Assembly: GCA_965279065.1 (NCBI GenBank)
Contig: OZ257134.1
Location: 2,728,001-2,792,000, forward strand
DNA length: 64,000 nucleotides
DNA from: JAKAXS01 sp965279065
GTDB lineage: Bacteria > Pseudomonadota > Alphaproteobacteria > Rhizobiales > Hyphomicrobiaceae
Reading direction: 5' to 3'
Shown here: in pieces, positions 45,503 through 53,592 of the stretch
How positions within the stretch are numbered: position 1 is the first letter of the stretch
Layout: each line of letters opens with the position of its first letter
Translations under genes and position numbers: made by a program
Notes under the pieces: model-generated
Told to the model about the DNA's origin: nothing
What the model saw: the letters and a program-made list of their open reading frames with translations, nothing else
Database searches by the model: none

Positions 45503-46483
45503 ATGAACAAAAACGTTGTTCTAGCCAGTGTCAGCGGAATCGCGACGCTGATGGTGAGCTCCCTAGCCTTGGCCGCCGAGGTCTACGTGAGCAATGAGAA
45601 GGACAACACGATCTCGGTCATTGACACGTCGAGCCTACAAGTCGTTCGTACATTCCCGACCTCGAACCGGCCGCGAGGTATTGTCGTTTCACCCGACGAC
45701 AAGCTGCTGTACGTATGTGCAGGGGACGCCGATCGGGTCGATATCATCAATGCCCAAACCGGCTCGTTGGACGACTCGCTGCCCGCAGTCCGCGATCCGG
45801 AACAATCGATCCTTTCGAGAGACGGGCGCCTCCTCTTCACAACCAACGAGGAAGACGGCTCTGTCGGTGTGCTGGATCTCAAATCAAAGTCCATCGTGAA
45901 ACACATTCCCGTCGGCGTCGAGCCCGAGGGCATTGCTATCTCGCCAGACGGAAAGACGTTAGTCGTGACATCTGAAACGACCAACATGGTGCATTTTATC
46001 GATGTCGCTTCGCTATCCGTCTTTCAGAACGTTGTCGTGACCGCGCGTCCAAGAGTGGCGGAATTCGCACCAGACGGGAAAGCGGTTTGGGTATCCTCGG
46101 AGATCGGAGGGGTGGTTGCGGTTATCGACGCACGCACCCACGTCCTGCTTCGAGAAATCCGCTTCAGCGTTCCCGGTGTAACGGAGAATAACGTCCAACC
46201 AGTCGGGGTGCGCTTTTCCGATGATGCCAAGCTCGTTTTTGTGGCTCTGGGACCAGCCAACCGGGTCGCAGTGGTAAACGCGGCCTCCGGTGATGTCGTT
46301 CGGTACATCCTCGTTGGGCATCGGGTTTGGCACCTGGCTTCTGACGGTGCTGGTCGACTTTACACGACGAACGGTATGTCAAATGACGTGACGGTTATCG
46401 ACGCAAGAAGCCTGATCGCCATCAAGTCGATAAAAGTCGGGCGGCAACCTTGGGGCATCGCCGCGTCGAGGCCATCGCATTGA
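45503..46483 (+). CDS. PQQ-catabolism-associated beta-propeller protein
   Basis: A 326-residue exported protein with a signal peptide (about 1-25) and seven YVTN-type repeats (VYVSNEKDNTISVID, LYTTNGMSNDVTVID). This family is regularly encoded beside quinoprotein alcohol dehydrogenases and c-type cytochromes; its exact role is unknown. The ATG at 45,503 is chosen because upstream codons overlap the SDR gene and lack family similarity. Its presence ties the acyl-CoA genes to the PQQ dehydrogenase 14 kb upstream. Confidence 0.88.
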   Translation: MNKNVVLASVSGIATLMVSSLALAAEVYVSNEKDNTISVIDTSSLQVVRTFPTSNRPRGIVVSPDDKLLYVCAGDADRVDIINAQTGSLDDSLPAVRDPEQSILSRDGRLLFTTNEEDGSVGVLDLKSKSIVKHIPVGVEPEGIAISPDGKTLVVTSETTNMVHFIDVASLSVFQNVVVTARPRVAEFAPDGKAVWVSSEIGGVVAVIDARTHVLLREIRFSVPGVTENNVQPVGVRFSDDAKLVFVALGPANRVAVVNAASGDVVRYILVGHRVWHLASDGAGRLYTTNGMSNDVTVIDARSLIAIKSIKVGRQPWGIAASRPSH

Positions 46484-46669
46484 TCCCGGCCGACCGCAGC
46501 CCGAAATGCAAACTGCCGCATTCCGATCCATCAGTGCGGCGGCCGACACTAAATCATTCGGAGACGAGTACTCGAATTGGTAACAGAAACAGGGGCAGGC
46601 GCACTTTCGGTCGTGCTTTCGTCCAGAAGGGCCCCAACCACAAAGCTTCGGTTCCGCCAAACTGCTGGG

Positions 46670-46840
46670 TCAGTGCTTGGTCTCGTACTCCAAGGTAGGC
46701 GACTGCATCACAGCAAAGATAAGGTTGGCCTTTGCGGTCAACTCATCGATCCTGACTTGGACCTCCTCCTCTGTTTTGCCTTCCAGCCAATCCCGGTGGT
46801 ACTGCTCTAAGTACTGGCGTGCCGTTATCACGTCGCTCAA
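46670..46840 (-). CDS. Small charged protein with TTG start
   Basis: A 56-residue frame beginning LSDVITARQYLEQYHRDW. GGAGG lies six bases before a TTG start codon. The product is helical and acidic (GKTEEEVQVRIDEL) and reads like a genuine protein rather than a shadow frame. No family is recognised. It lies alone past the propeller gene on the opposite strand. Confidence 0.55.
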   Translation of the reverse strand: MSDVITARQYLEQYHRDWLEGKTEEEVQVRIDELTAKANLIFAVMQSPTLEYETKH

Positions 46841-47128
46841 GATCGGCCTCCGTTACAAGTCCCTCGCCATTTACCCAGCTCACACGCAGCGTTCAATCCA
46901 TACGGAAGGATGGTGTGTCAGTTGCGCCATCACTCAGCATCCTGCGACTGATACCGCTTCCATCGGGCGGAAAACAGCCGCGTCGATTGGTCTGTCCTCC
47001 CAATTCGTCGCGACCCCGATCCTCGTGCTGAACTGCGTAGTGAGATTGTACGAGGGGCCATGCTCTAGGATTACTAAAGAGGTCGTCTAATTCTGCGGCA
47101 TAGGGCGCGCCACGTACAACGGCTGGAC
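46841..47128. other. Spacer without a recognised gene
   Basis: About 290 bases between the small TTG-start gene and the oxygenase-like gene. No supported gene, repeat or terminator was recognised. Confidence 0.4.
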
Positions 47129-48055
47129 CTACGTGGGCGCGACGGACTTTCGCGCATATGAACGCAAGATGCCCACATCATCCTGAGTAGGTGCGGTGGT
47201 GTCAAAGTCGCTCACATCAATCCCGCTCATGAGCCAGAAGACAATCATGCTGTAGCGGGGCCGGTCGCCGGCAATCGGCAAGACAGCGTGAGGTGTTCCG
47301 GGGAGTAGGCCGAAGCCAGCTTGTGCTAGCGCGTGCCCCGGAAAGATTACCGCTTGCTTGCCGGAGCCAGATTCATGGCACAGCGCCGGACGGAACTCAG
47401 ACAGACGAGCTTTGCTTGGTCCAGGAGGAGAAAAAACTAAACCTTCACTTCCGGAATCATCCGTGGTGTGCATGACGCAGCTGAGCGCGGACTTATCGAC
47501 ATGTGGGTTCGTTCCTGCGAGCAAATCGGGTGAGTATTTCAGCACGCGAAGAGCAAGTATGGGACGACCCATTTCATCGTGGAGGAAGCGGTAGAGGGTC
47601 GGCTCGGCTCGGACGATCGCGGCCGTTACCTCAAGTAGACTCGGCAGAATCTCATGAGCCGCTTCGAAGAGTAGCTGGTCCAGCCGTTGAACCTCGGACG
47701 TGTAGGCGGTCTGCACCAGGACGTGATCCTGATTGACGAGATGCCTAACGAAGGCGGGACAGGTCTGATAGATGATTTTCTGATCAGAGGTGTGGCGACC
47801 ATTCCGGTCTCGATAATAGGGTGCGAAGAAGCCGGAGTGGGAGAGAGACTTCCATTGCTCCTGCTTCCATACTTGGCCGAGACCATTAAACCTATCGGAC
47901 CAGCCGCCCTCTGAGGAGCGGTCGATCACATTGTCGAACGCCTTATAGATCTGAGCAGCAAGAGCGTTGCTAGAGCCAGGCACAGAGAGATAGCCATCAT
48001 GGCTCAGGCGCCGGAGAAGCGTCCAACGACACGAACTCGCAATCTGCACTGTCAT
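47129..48055 (-). CDS. 2-oxoglutarate/Fe(II) oxygenase-like protein
   Basis: About 308 residues (from the ATG; a GTG at 48,091 would add 12). The second half has the double-stranded beta-helix pattern of 2-oxoglutarate oxygenases: NPHVDKSAL gives His-X-Asp, GTPHAV the distal His, and RPRYSMIVFW the 2-oxoglutarate-binding Arg. The sequence VLKYSP before the first His is typical of isopenicillin-N-synthase-like members. Substrate unknown. It is divergent from the two-gene cyclase-like unit, sharing a short leader. Confidence 0.68.
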   Translation of the reverse strand: MTVQIASSCRWTLLRRLSHDGYLSVPGSSNALAAQIYKAFDNVIDRSSEGGWSDRFNGLGQVWKQEQWKSLSHSGFFAPYYRDRNGRHTSDQKIIYQTCPAFVRHLVNQDHVLVQTAYTSEVQRLDQLLFEAAHEILPSLLEVTAAIVRAEPTLYRFLHDEMGRPILALRVLKYSPDLLAGTNPHVDKSALSCVMHTTDDSGSEGLVFSPPGPSKARLSEFRPALCHESGSGKQAVIFPGHALAQAGFGLLPGTPHAVLPIAGDRPRYSMIVFWLMSGIDVSDFDTTAPTQDDVGILRSYARKSVAPT

Positions 48056-48196
48056 CGTGCAACCTGTGGAGCTATCACGCCTTAGTACCACTTTTTAGCT
48101 CTATTTTGCAGCTATGTAAAGTGGTCCGGCTACCTGGTAGTTTCCTGTGATATGTGGCGTCTCAGTAACCCCTCGTTGCGGGAGATAGGTTACTTA

Positions 48197-48622
48197 ATGG
48201 TGCGTAATAACCACGAATCAGAGGGGCGGGACGTGGGGGGAGAGTACACAGGCGCGCAGATTGCTGCCGCGGTGCAGCATAGGTTGGTCGATTTCTCAGG
48301 TTTTATTGATGGAGTGAGACAAGAGGTCAAAGATCCTCGCCTACTCCTTCATGTCGATCGGCTGCTTCGCCAAATCTACTTGCATCACCTGGACGACAAG
48401 TACATGTCTAAGATGCAGGCTTGTAGAATGATACCCGCTGAACACATCGACACCTGCAAGAAATATGTAACGGAAGCTGAACGGCTCGGATTCTTCAAGT
48501 TCGTGGATGACAAATCGGACAAGAGGAAAACGAATATTGTGCCAACGAGTGAATTCATTCATTACGTTGAGAACCGCGCAGTGCAATCGTTAGATTTGTT
48601 TAAGCGCGTACTTAGCGAATAG
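48197..48622 (+). CDS. Hypothetical protein preceding the cyclase-like gene
   Basis: A 141-residue protein without a recognised family. It is helical and charged; the C-terminal part (DTCKKYVTEAERLGFFKFVDDKSDKRKTNIVPT) looks like a winged-helix, with a beta-hairpin wing. ATG at 48,197 has AGG seven bases upstream; 48,152 is an alternative. GC is clearly lower than in neighbouring genes. It is 25 bases from the next gene and probably co-transcribed; it could regulate the unit or be its second component. Confidence 0.6.
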   Translation: MVRNNHESEGRDVGGEYTGAQIAAAVQHRLVDFSGFIDGVRQEVKDPRLLLHVDRLLRQIYLHHLDDKYMSKMQACRMIPAEHIDTCKKYVTEAERLGFFKFVDDKSDKRKTNIVPTSEFIHYVENRAVQSLDLFKRVLSE

Positions 48623-48647
48623 GCGCATCCTCCCATTTAAAGTTCAC

Positions 48648-49994
48648 ATGCCGGGGCAATTATATAATCTCGACGCCAGGGTATTTGGGGGAGACGTTGA
48701 CGATAAGGTTCGCCTTTCGGCAAATCCCGCAAAAGGGTGGATTGTTCATTCTTTAGAGATCGTTGTCAGCTACAAATCGAACAACTATCTTCTTCTCACG
48801 CATCCTCAATATTCTGTTTACGACGAAGTGTCCGATGGGCCGCCGAAGCAAGTGCTTGGGTTTTGGGCCTGTCCATATTTCGCGCTTGCCGTAAGCATGC
48901 CTTCCTATCACAGCATAAATACCGTGGGCCAAGCGCGACGATTTATGTCCGACGCTTACGACAAGGTTAGACGCGAGCGTCTATACGAGGACTTGTTGGG
49001 CAATTTTGTTTTTCACAACAGCCTTCGGAGCTTCGAATATCTGCCTGAGCTGCTTGAGTTCAAAATATCTCCGAGAAACAAAAAATCCCATCGCCTTTAT
49101 AAGATCATCCGAATGGCGCCAAACGACTGGGATGAAGAGTCTATCTATGATCTGACTGACCCACACTTCCTCAAGGGCAATTACTTTATGGGTATTGATG
49201 AAATAGAGCACGACGCGAACGCTGACGCCGATATTCGTTTCCACGGCCGGCCGCTAATGCCCAATATTGTGCATGTACTCAAGAACAGGCGAAGTCTCTG
49301 TCCGCCCCAAACGGTAAAGCCAATCGCAACCGAGGAGTCCCACTGGGTTGAACGTTGCGAAGGGATGCTGGTCTCTATTGACCTTAGAGGATTCGAAGGC
49401 CTCATGGGGAGTTTGCGCCGATATTCATTTAATCCTCAAGGAGCTCCGGACCGCACTATTGATGATGCTCGCGGCATGATCGTCTCGCTGTTTTGTGAGC
49501 TTTCTAGGAAGGTTGGAACGGGTCAGCTATTTACAGCCGGCGATGGTTGCATACTCGGCTTTCCCTCGTCAGAAGCGGATGCGATCGAAGAAGCGTACCA
49601 GTATCTTGAAGACGTTCTGGATCATATTATGACCTCGGGCCGGCATGAAGTATTTACAAATTATCCGCTGCATTTTCGCGTTTCGGTGCTTAAGGGTAGC
49701 TACCGCTTCGGGAGAATAGCCGGTCCATTGTCTTTAGAAGCGAGCTTCGACGGCGAGGATATGACGCGTTTAGCACGCTTAGACGAAGGTCATAGGGCAG
49801 TTATCGAAGGGACCGATACCGGCATCCTTTCACTTGGTGTTGAGCAGGAGTTGGGAAGATTATTGATGCCTAGGCTGGCGCAGCGGTTCGAGTTGCAAAA
49901 AATCCGAGAGAATGAACACAAAACCAAAGCCGGAAACGACATAGGGATGTCGATATACGCGCAAAGGTTTAGCGGCAAGGTCGATATGTCATAG
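48648..49994 (+). CDS. Divergent class III nucleotide cyclase-like protein
   Basis: A 448-residue protein. Residues 240-400 show the layout of a class III adenylate/guanylate cyclase: SIDLRGFEGL (metal Asp245), TAGDGCILGF (metal Asp299), then FRVSVLKGSYRFGRIAG and GEDMTRLARL. In standard cyclases the last motif has Asn and Arg for catalysis; here Thr372 stands at the Asn place and Arg is kept, so specificity or activity may differ. The first 230 residues match nothing recognised and lack membrane helices. Low GC suggests transfer. Pycsar-like defence signalling is possible but no effector is recognised beside it. Confidence 0.6.
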   Translation: MPGQLYNLDARVFGGDVDDKVRLSANPAKGWIVHSLEIVVSYKSNNYLLLTHPQYSVYDEVSDGPPKQVLGFWACPYFALAVSMPSYHSINTVGQARRFMSDAYDKVRRERLYEDLLGNFVFHNSLRSFEYLPELLEFKISPRNKKSHRLYKIIRMAPNDWDEESIYDLTDPHFLKGNYFMGIDEIEHDANADADIRFHGRPLMPNIVHVLKNRRSLCPPQTVKPIATEESHWVERCEGMLVSIDLRGFEGLMGSLRRYSFNPQGAPDRTIDDARGMIVSLFCELSRKVGTGQLFTAGDGCILGFPSSEADAIEEAYQYLEDVLDHIMTSGRHEVFTNYPLHFRVSVLKGSYRFGRIAGPLSLEASFDGEDMTRLARLDEGHRAVIEGTDTGILSLGVEQELGRLLMPRLAQRFELQKIRENEHKTKAGNDIGMSIYAQRFSGKVDMS

Positions 49995-50209
49995 TGCGAG
50001 TTCGACAAAAATATAACCCCCGACCGAAATCCTTGCCCTGATTGCGTTTCTTACTCTTGTTACGCCAAGGACGAGCGCGAACTCGATACTCTTGCCGAGC
50101 AGCACGACTGGACTTTGCGCGATCTGCGCAGTACGGCCGCAACCGGTACGGCTAACGCAGGCGTCGCCCCCTCACGTGGTCGAAAAGTTCTCAAGACGCT
50201 GCGGGTTCT

Positions 50210-50425
50210 CCGAAGCAGACGTGGGAGGCGCCGCACACCATCACCGGCACGCTCGCGAGTATCGCCAGCTTCCCCGCCCAGTTGTTCCCGGTTGAAGCCA
50301 GCCTGCCCCACAACTCGCACCGCCACTACGACCCAAGCCTCGGCCGCTAAACCCAGTCCGATCCACTCGACTTGGTCGACGGACCGAACCTGTATGCCTC
50401 TGCTGGGAGTACTTTAAGTCTCATC
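50210..50425 (+). pseudogene. RHS-repeat protein fragment (C-terminal core)
   Basis: The plus strand reads TITGTLASIASFPAQLF, HRHYDPSLGR, a TAA stop, then TQSDPLDLVDGPNLYASAGS. This is the end of an RHS core domain where normal proteins read YDPSLGRYTQPDPLG. The in-frame stop and missing body show it is dead. Confidence 0.72.
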
Positions 50426-50544
50426 AAGCTCAGAAGAAGTGGTTCGTCAAAATCAACGGGTCTGATGCTGGAGACAAATGGCGCATAGCCACTACGGCCA
50501 CTCAAGCAACATGCCATGACTAAGCCAATCGGCTCGCCGGTCCA

Positions 50545-50699
50545 GTGCTCGCCGTCTACACCTACGAAGGCAACGAGCAGTTGATCACACGTGTCGTGAC
50601 GTTGCCGGCCTCGCCGGCCGCCACGATCCCCACCGTCCACAACAATCGCGGCAACGTCATCGCCGAGCTGGATGGCCTCGGCACCAGCGACGAGCGAAA
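50545..50699 (+). pseudogene. Second RHS fragment cut by the 387-bp repeat
   Basis: The frame reads LAVYTYEGNEQLITRVV and HNNRGNVIAELDGLG, an RHS repeat portion that normally precedes the YDPSLGR core. Here it lies after it, so the gene is rearranged. The fragment ends exactly where the 387-bp repeat begins (CCAAATTATC), indicating insertion or recombination at that point. Confidence 0.6.
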
Positions 50700-51086
50700 C
50701 CAAATTATCTAGTTCGCCGTGAAATTGCCTGTTCCCCGTCCCAGATTTCCCTGATCATGTGGGAGCCATCGCTGGTAGTCCCCCTTCAATTCCCAGTTCC
50801 GGCGAGTAGGGAATTGTCTCAAAATCGCGCTGTGCCACAGGCGTTGCCAGCGTCGCAGAGCACTGAGACTGAGCAAAAATCATCGAAATTCCCTGTAGAT
50901 CGGCGGTTATCAGGGAAATCTGCGGAGACGGGTTCGCTCCAGACTGCCTGCACAGCCACCGACCTCGCTAGTGGTACTGCCTGGTGTCGCGGCATCACCG
51001 AGTCTAGAACACCCCGTGATTTCCGCACGTTGTGGCAGAAGATCGTCGACCTCTGAGTTCAAGAGACGCTCAAGGACAAAATCTAT
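50700..51086 (+). repeat. 387-bp repeat, copy A
   Basis: Direct copy of 61,353-61,740, from CCAAATTATCTAG to GACAAAATCTAT, very similar by eye. It is non-coding and carries CCCTG/CAGGG dyads, for example 50,788-50,815 (AATTCCC/GGGAATT) and 50,888-50,919. It follows the serine-recombinase remnant in transcription direction of that gene, so it may be the 3' flank or binding region of a recombinase element. Confidence 0.85.
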
Positions 51087-51162
51087 CGCCCGATACGGCG
51101 TTTGGTCTCTAGGGCCAGTTTTGTCCCGGTCAGATGTCGAGCTTTTCGGCCTTGTCGGGCGC

Positions 51163-51438
51163 TCAATCCCGTCCGAACCCAAGGTACGCTCGCTGTGCGC
51201 GCCAGTCGTGCGGCAGATCCTTGCAGAGGGCAATCAGCCGCGTTGGCGTCAGCTCGACAGGCTGTTGGCCGGCGAGGACCGCACCCACGATCTCAGGTGC
51301 GAGGTAAGAAAGACGGACAAGGGCCGTCAGATGCTCTCGTTTGACATAGATCTGCTTGGCCATGGCATCGATGCTGTCGTAGCCTCCTGACAGGAGCGCT
51401 TGGCGCGCCGTAACCGCCCTGCCGATCAAGGACGTCAA
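51163..51438 (-). pseudogene. Serine recombinase C-terminal fragment
   Basis: A 91-residue frame with the pattern of the C terminus of large serine recombinases: SIDAMAKQIYVKREHLTAL, LSYLAPEIVGAVLAGQQPVEL, RLIALCKDLPHDWRAQRAYLGF. The catalytic N-terminal resolvase domain is absent, so it is a remnant. Confidence 0.68.
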
Positions 51439-51444
51439 ACCCTC

Positions 51445-51779
51445 ATCGATCTTGTTCTCGATAATGAGCTGTTCTCAAACAACGTCAGCTACGCGGTCGA
51501 AGGCAACAAGCATGTTGTTACTCGCCTAAAGCTGACTCTAAATGTCAATAACGAGAAGATGGCCGGAGCTGCTATGGAAAGCTTTGCCACGATGGCTGAA
51601 GTTCTCATTGAGACGGCTCTTCCCGATTGCAAGGCCGAGTTCTAAAGGCCGCGCGGTCGGGACGCTTTCGCACCCTGAAGACACCGAATGCAGATATCCA
51701 ACTGACGCGAGAAGACTGGAAGAACGGCATAATAAGCGGCTACCAGCTCATGCTGGTAGTTCATCAGCAGACGTAGGTC
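51445..51779 (+). pseudogene. Probable frameshifted hypothetical gene
   Basis: The first frame reads DNELFSNNVSYAVEGN and EKMAGAAMESFATMAEVL to a stop at 51,645. The next frame continues with protein-like sequence (ADIQLTREDWKNGIISGYQ) to a stop at 51,779. Joining them needs a one-base shift near 51,640. No family is recognised; the N-terminal end is lost in the recombinase remnant. Confidence 0.35.
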
Positions 51780-52140
51780 ATGCGAGCATAGTAATCTTGG
51801 TCGACCGATCGCGCGACTTCCGCTCATGGGATAAAGCGGTCGCGCCCACACGTCAGCTTGATCCCAATTGCTAACATTAGCCACATCAGGAGCCGGACGA
51901 GGATGTCGCGGGAGGCATGTCCGCTGCTCTAAAGAAGCGGACGCCAACATGTCCTTAGATGGACGGCTGGTAGAAGCGGACCGTAACAGCGAGCAGCGTA
52001 GTGTAGGTCATTGGATGTCCGCGTTCTGGAAATGGCGTCGTGTCGGCAATCGATGCGATCCGGAGTTTGGCCGGCGTGAGCGATTGGTCGACTAGGCGGA
52101 GGTGGGTGCCTTGCCACACGCCGCCGGAGCGACTTTTGGT
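51780..52140. other. Decayed spacer
   Basis: No supported gene. Around 51,813-51,843 there is a short motif (CGACTTCCGCT-ATGGGAT-AAGCGGTC) also seen near 62,929. The rest looks like degraded intergenic DNA. Confidence 0.4.
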
Positions 52141-52335
52141 CCGTGGCACCGAATGCCGCCCCGCTCACGGCGAAAACGTGCTACAATCAAGTCATCGACG
52201 GAAAACTGACGCAAACCGTCGGCTGAGGGCATCGCACAGGCTCCCGCCTAACAGGCAAGGAGCCCCAAAATGCGATCTAGAACTCTATTTTCAGACAAGT
52301 CGCTGATGGTCGTTGCCCACTACGAGGCGGCAATC
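52141..52335 (+). repeat. Leader duplication, copy A
   Basis: Closely resembles the reverse complement of about 60,890-61,085. It covers a conserved leader (GGCGAAAACGTGCTACAATC and the ribosome-binding site AAGGAG) and the first codons of a small gene. It forms an inverted pair around the groESL region. Confidence 0.8.
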
Positions 52336-52389
52336 TGCGGTGTACGCCCGCAAGCGACACCAGGCGAACTGCGTCCGTTCAGGATCTGA
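52270..52389 (+). pseudogene. Truncated copy of the small gene at 60,746
   Basis: ATG with AAGGAG upstream encodes MRSRTLFSDKSL and VAHYEAA, matching the beginning of the 70-residue protein at 60,746-60,958 (MRSTPFSDKSL, VARYEAA). After about 23 codons the similarity ends, and a stop follows at 39 codons. It might still be translated, but it is best read as a truncated duplicate. Confidence 0.6.
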
Positions 52390-52449
52390 AACCGATTAGG
52401 CGAGCGCTTCGTGCGAACGAAGGGCTGGCGATGAGTGCTAGGATACCGG

Positions 52450-52722
52450 ATGACTCGGAACAAAATCAGCGTCAACTCGACAGGTCTCTCGTCAGCTACA
52501 AAGAACGGCGCGTTTCGGGTTTTGCGAGATCGACTCGAAGATCTGGCCGGTAGGCCCGACCTCCCAGTCTCGGAGTTTCTCGGGGTCTACAATAACCATC
52601 AGGCCGATTTGGAGCGCGAGGCCGACGTCCTGCGCCGGCATGGACGGGCTGATCCAACCGGCGTTGTAACCCTACGCAGGGTGGGCGCTAGAACGGTGTT
52701 TGGGCGAATCGGCGGCAGATAG
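52450..52722 (+). CDS. Small hypothetical protein
   Basis: A 90-residue protein with AGGA six bases before the ATG. Helical, charged middle (RVLRDRLEDLAG, HQADLEREADVLRRHG). No family recognised. First of four small plus-strand genes that precede the transglutaminase, each with its own ribosome-binding site. Confidence 0.5.
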   Translation: MTRNKISVNSTGLSSATKNGAFRVLRDRLEDLAGRPDLPVSEFLGVYNNHQADLEREADVLRRHGRADPTGVVTLRRVGARTVFGRIGGR

Positions 52723-52779
52723 CGCAGACTCGCGACAACTAGCAGCTTCCGATCATTAGGAACTAAAGGAACCACAGAC

Positions 52780-53037
52780 ATGACAGAGGTTTCGAAGGCG
52801 GCTGGCTGGGTGGTGCAATTCTCGTTCCCTCAGCCGGCAACCAACAAATTCGGCGCTAATCCTCCAAAGATGGAGTTTTACAATGTCGCAATCGAGGCCC
52901 CGACCAGGGCGGTCGAAGCGGCGCTCAAAAGCCGGCAGCCGACCGATGACGACACAGAGTCGTTTGTCGTCCGGCCGCTATCGACAAGCGAGATTGCCTT
53001 CCTGAAGCTGGGTCAGGGCGAGGTCAGGCGGGCTTAG
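52780..53037 (+). CDS. Small hypothetical protein
   Basis: An 85-residue protein starting MTEVSKAAGWVVQFSF, with AGGA eight bases upstream of the ATG. It has no signal peptide or recognised domain. Similar short proteins are common in Bradyrhizobium genomes. The 58-base gap to the gene before suggests co-transcription. Confidence 0.65.
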   Translation: MTEVSKAAGWVVQFSFPQPATNKFGANPPKMEFYNVAIEAPTRAVEAALKSRQPTDDDTESFVVRPLSTSEIAFLKLGQGEVRRA

Positions 53038-53156
53038 TGAATGGATCCCGGTCCGGGCATTCCGTCCAAAGCTCGAGAATGCCCGGTAGAGATGCTCTAT
53101 AAAATTCTTATCAGGCAAAGTCGCTTCACTGCGCTTCGCCGATCGATGGAGTTGCG

Positions 53157-53357
53157 ATGCCATTCATTCAGCGCCCAGCCGGTTTCAACAACGACACGTT
53201 GGACCTGCTCGACAAGGCAATGATGGGAATCTGGTTGGATCACGCGGCCCGCATTAGGGCCGAGCAGATTGCTGCGGGGGTCAAGCCGACCAGACCGCCC
53301 TCAGGTCTGCGTGGTCTGCTCGTGTATAGGGCCCGCCCAAAGCTGAAGTGTTATTGA
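53157..53357 (+). CDS. Small hypothetical protein
   Basis: A 66-residue protein (MPFIQRPAGFNNDTLDLLDK), with GGAG five bases before the ATG. The C terminus is basic and Pro-rich. No function recognised. It is 18 bases upstream of the next small gene and likely in one transcript with it. Confidence 0.6.
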   Translation: MPFIQRPAGFNNDTLDLLDKAMMGIWLDHAARIRAEQIAAGVKPTRPPSGLRGLLVYRARPKLKCY

Positions 53358-53375
53358 TTCACAGGAGACTTGCCT

Positions 53376-53579
53376 ATGCCGTCACACAAATACAAGGCTG
53401 GCCAAAGCGTCAGCTATGATGCCCCGAAAGGTTTGCTCCAGGGCAACGCCATCTACACCGTCGAACGTGCTATGCCGACGGAGAATGGAGAGTTGAAGTA
53501 TCGCATCAAGTCACCGCAAGAAACCTTCGGACGCATGGCGAAGGAATGCGAACTGGTACTTGTTGCCGATGCCGCCTGA
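53376..53579 (+). CDS. Small conserved-type hypothetical protein
   Basis: A 67-residue protein, GGAG eight bases before the ATG. The sequence YKAGQSVSYDAP, ENGELKYRIKSPQETFGRMAKE is of a small beta-barrel-like family seen often in rhizobia, of unknown role. It converges with the transglutaminase gene 13 bases away. Confidence 0.7.
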   Translation: MPSHKYKAGQSVSYDAPKGLLQGNAIYTVERAMPTENGELKYRIKSPQETFGRMAKECELVLVADAA

Positions 53580-53592
53580 CGTCGACAGATCG

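Noticed and set aside
46677..47090. 137-codon plus-strand frame.
   Set aside because: It overlaps the better-supported small TTG-start gene on the other strand and reads as non-protein sequence.
50700..51086. CCCTG dyads considered as replication-origin iterons.
   Set aside because: No replication initiator gene is near and there are too few evenly spaced units.
50910..51233. 107-codon minus-strand frame through repeat copy A.
   Set aside because: The corresponding frame in copy B has a stop (VDDLLP then stop) and the composition is not protein-like, so the repeat is treated as non-coding.
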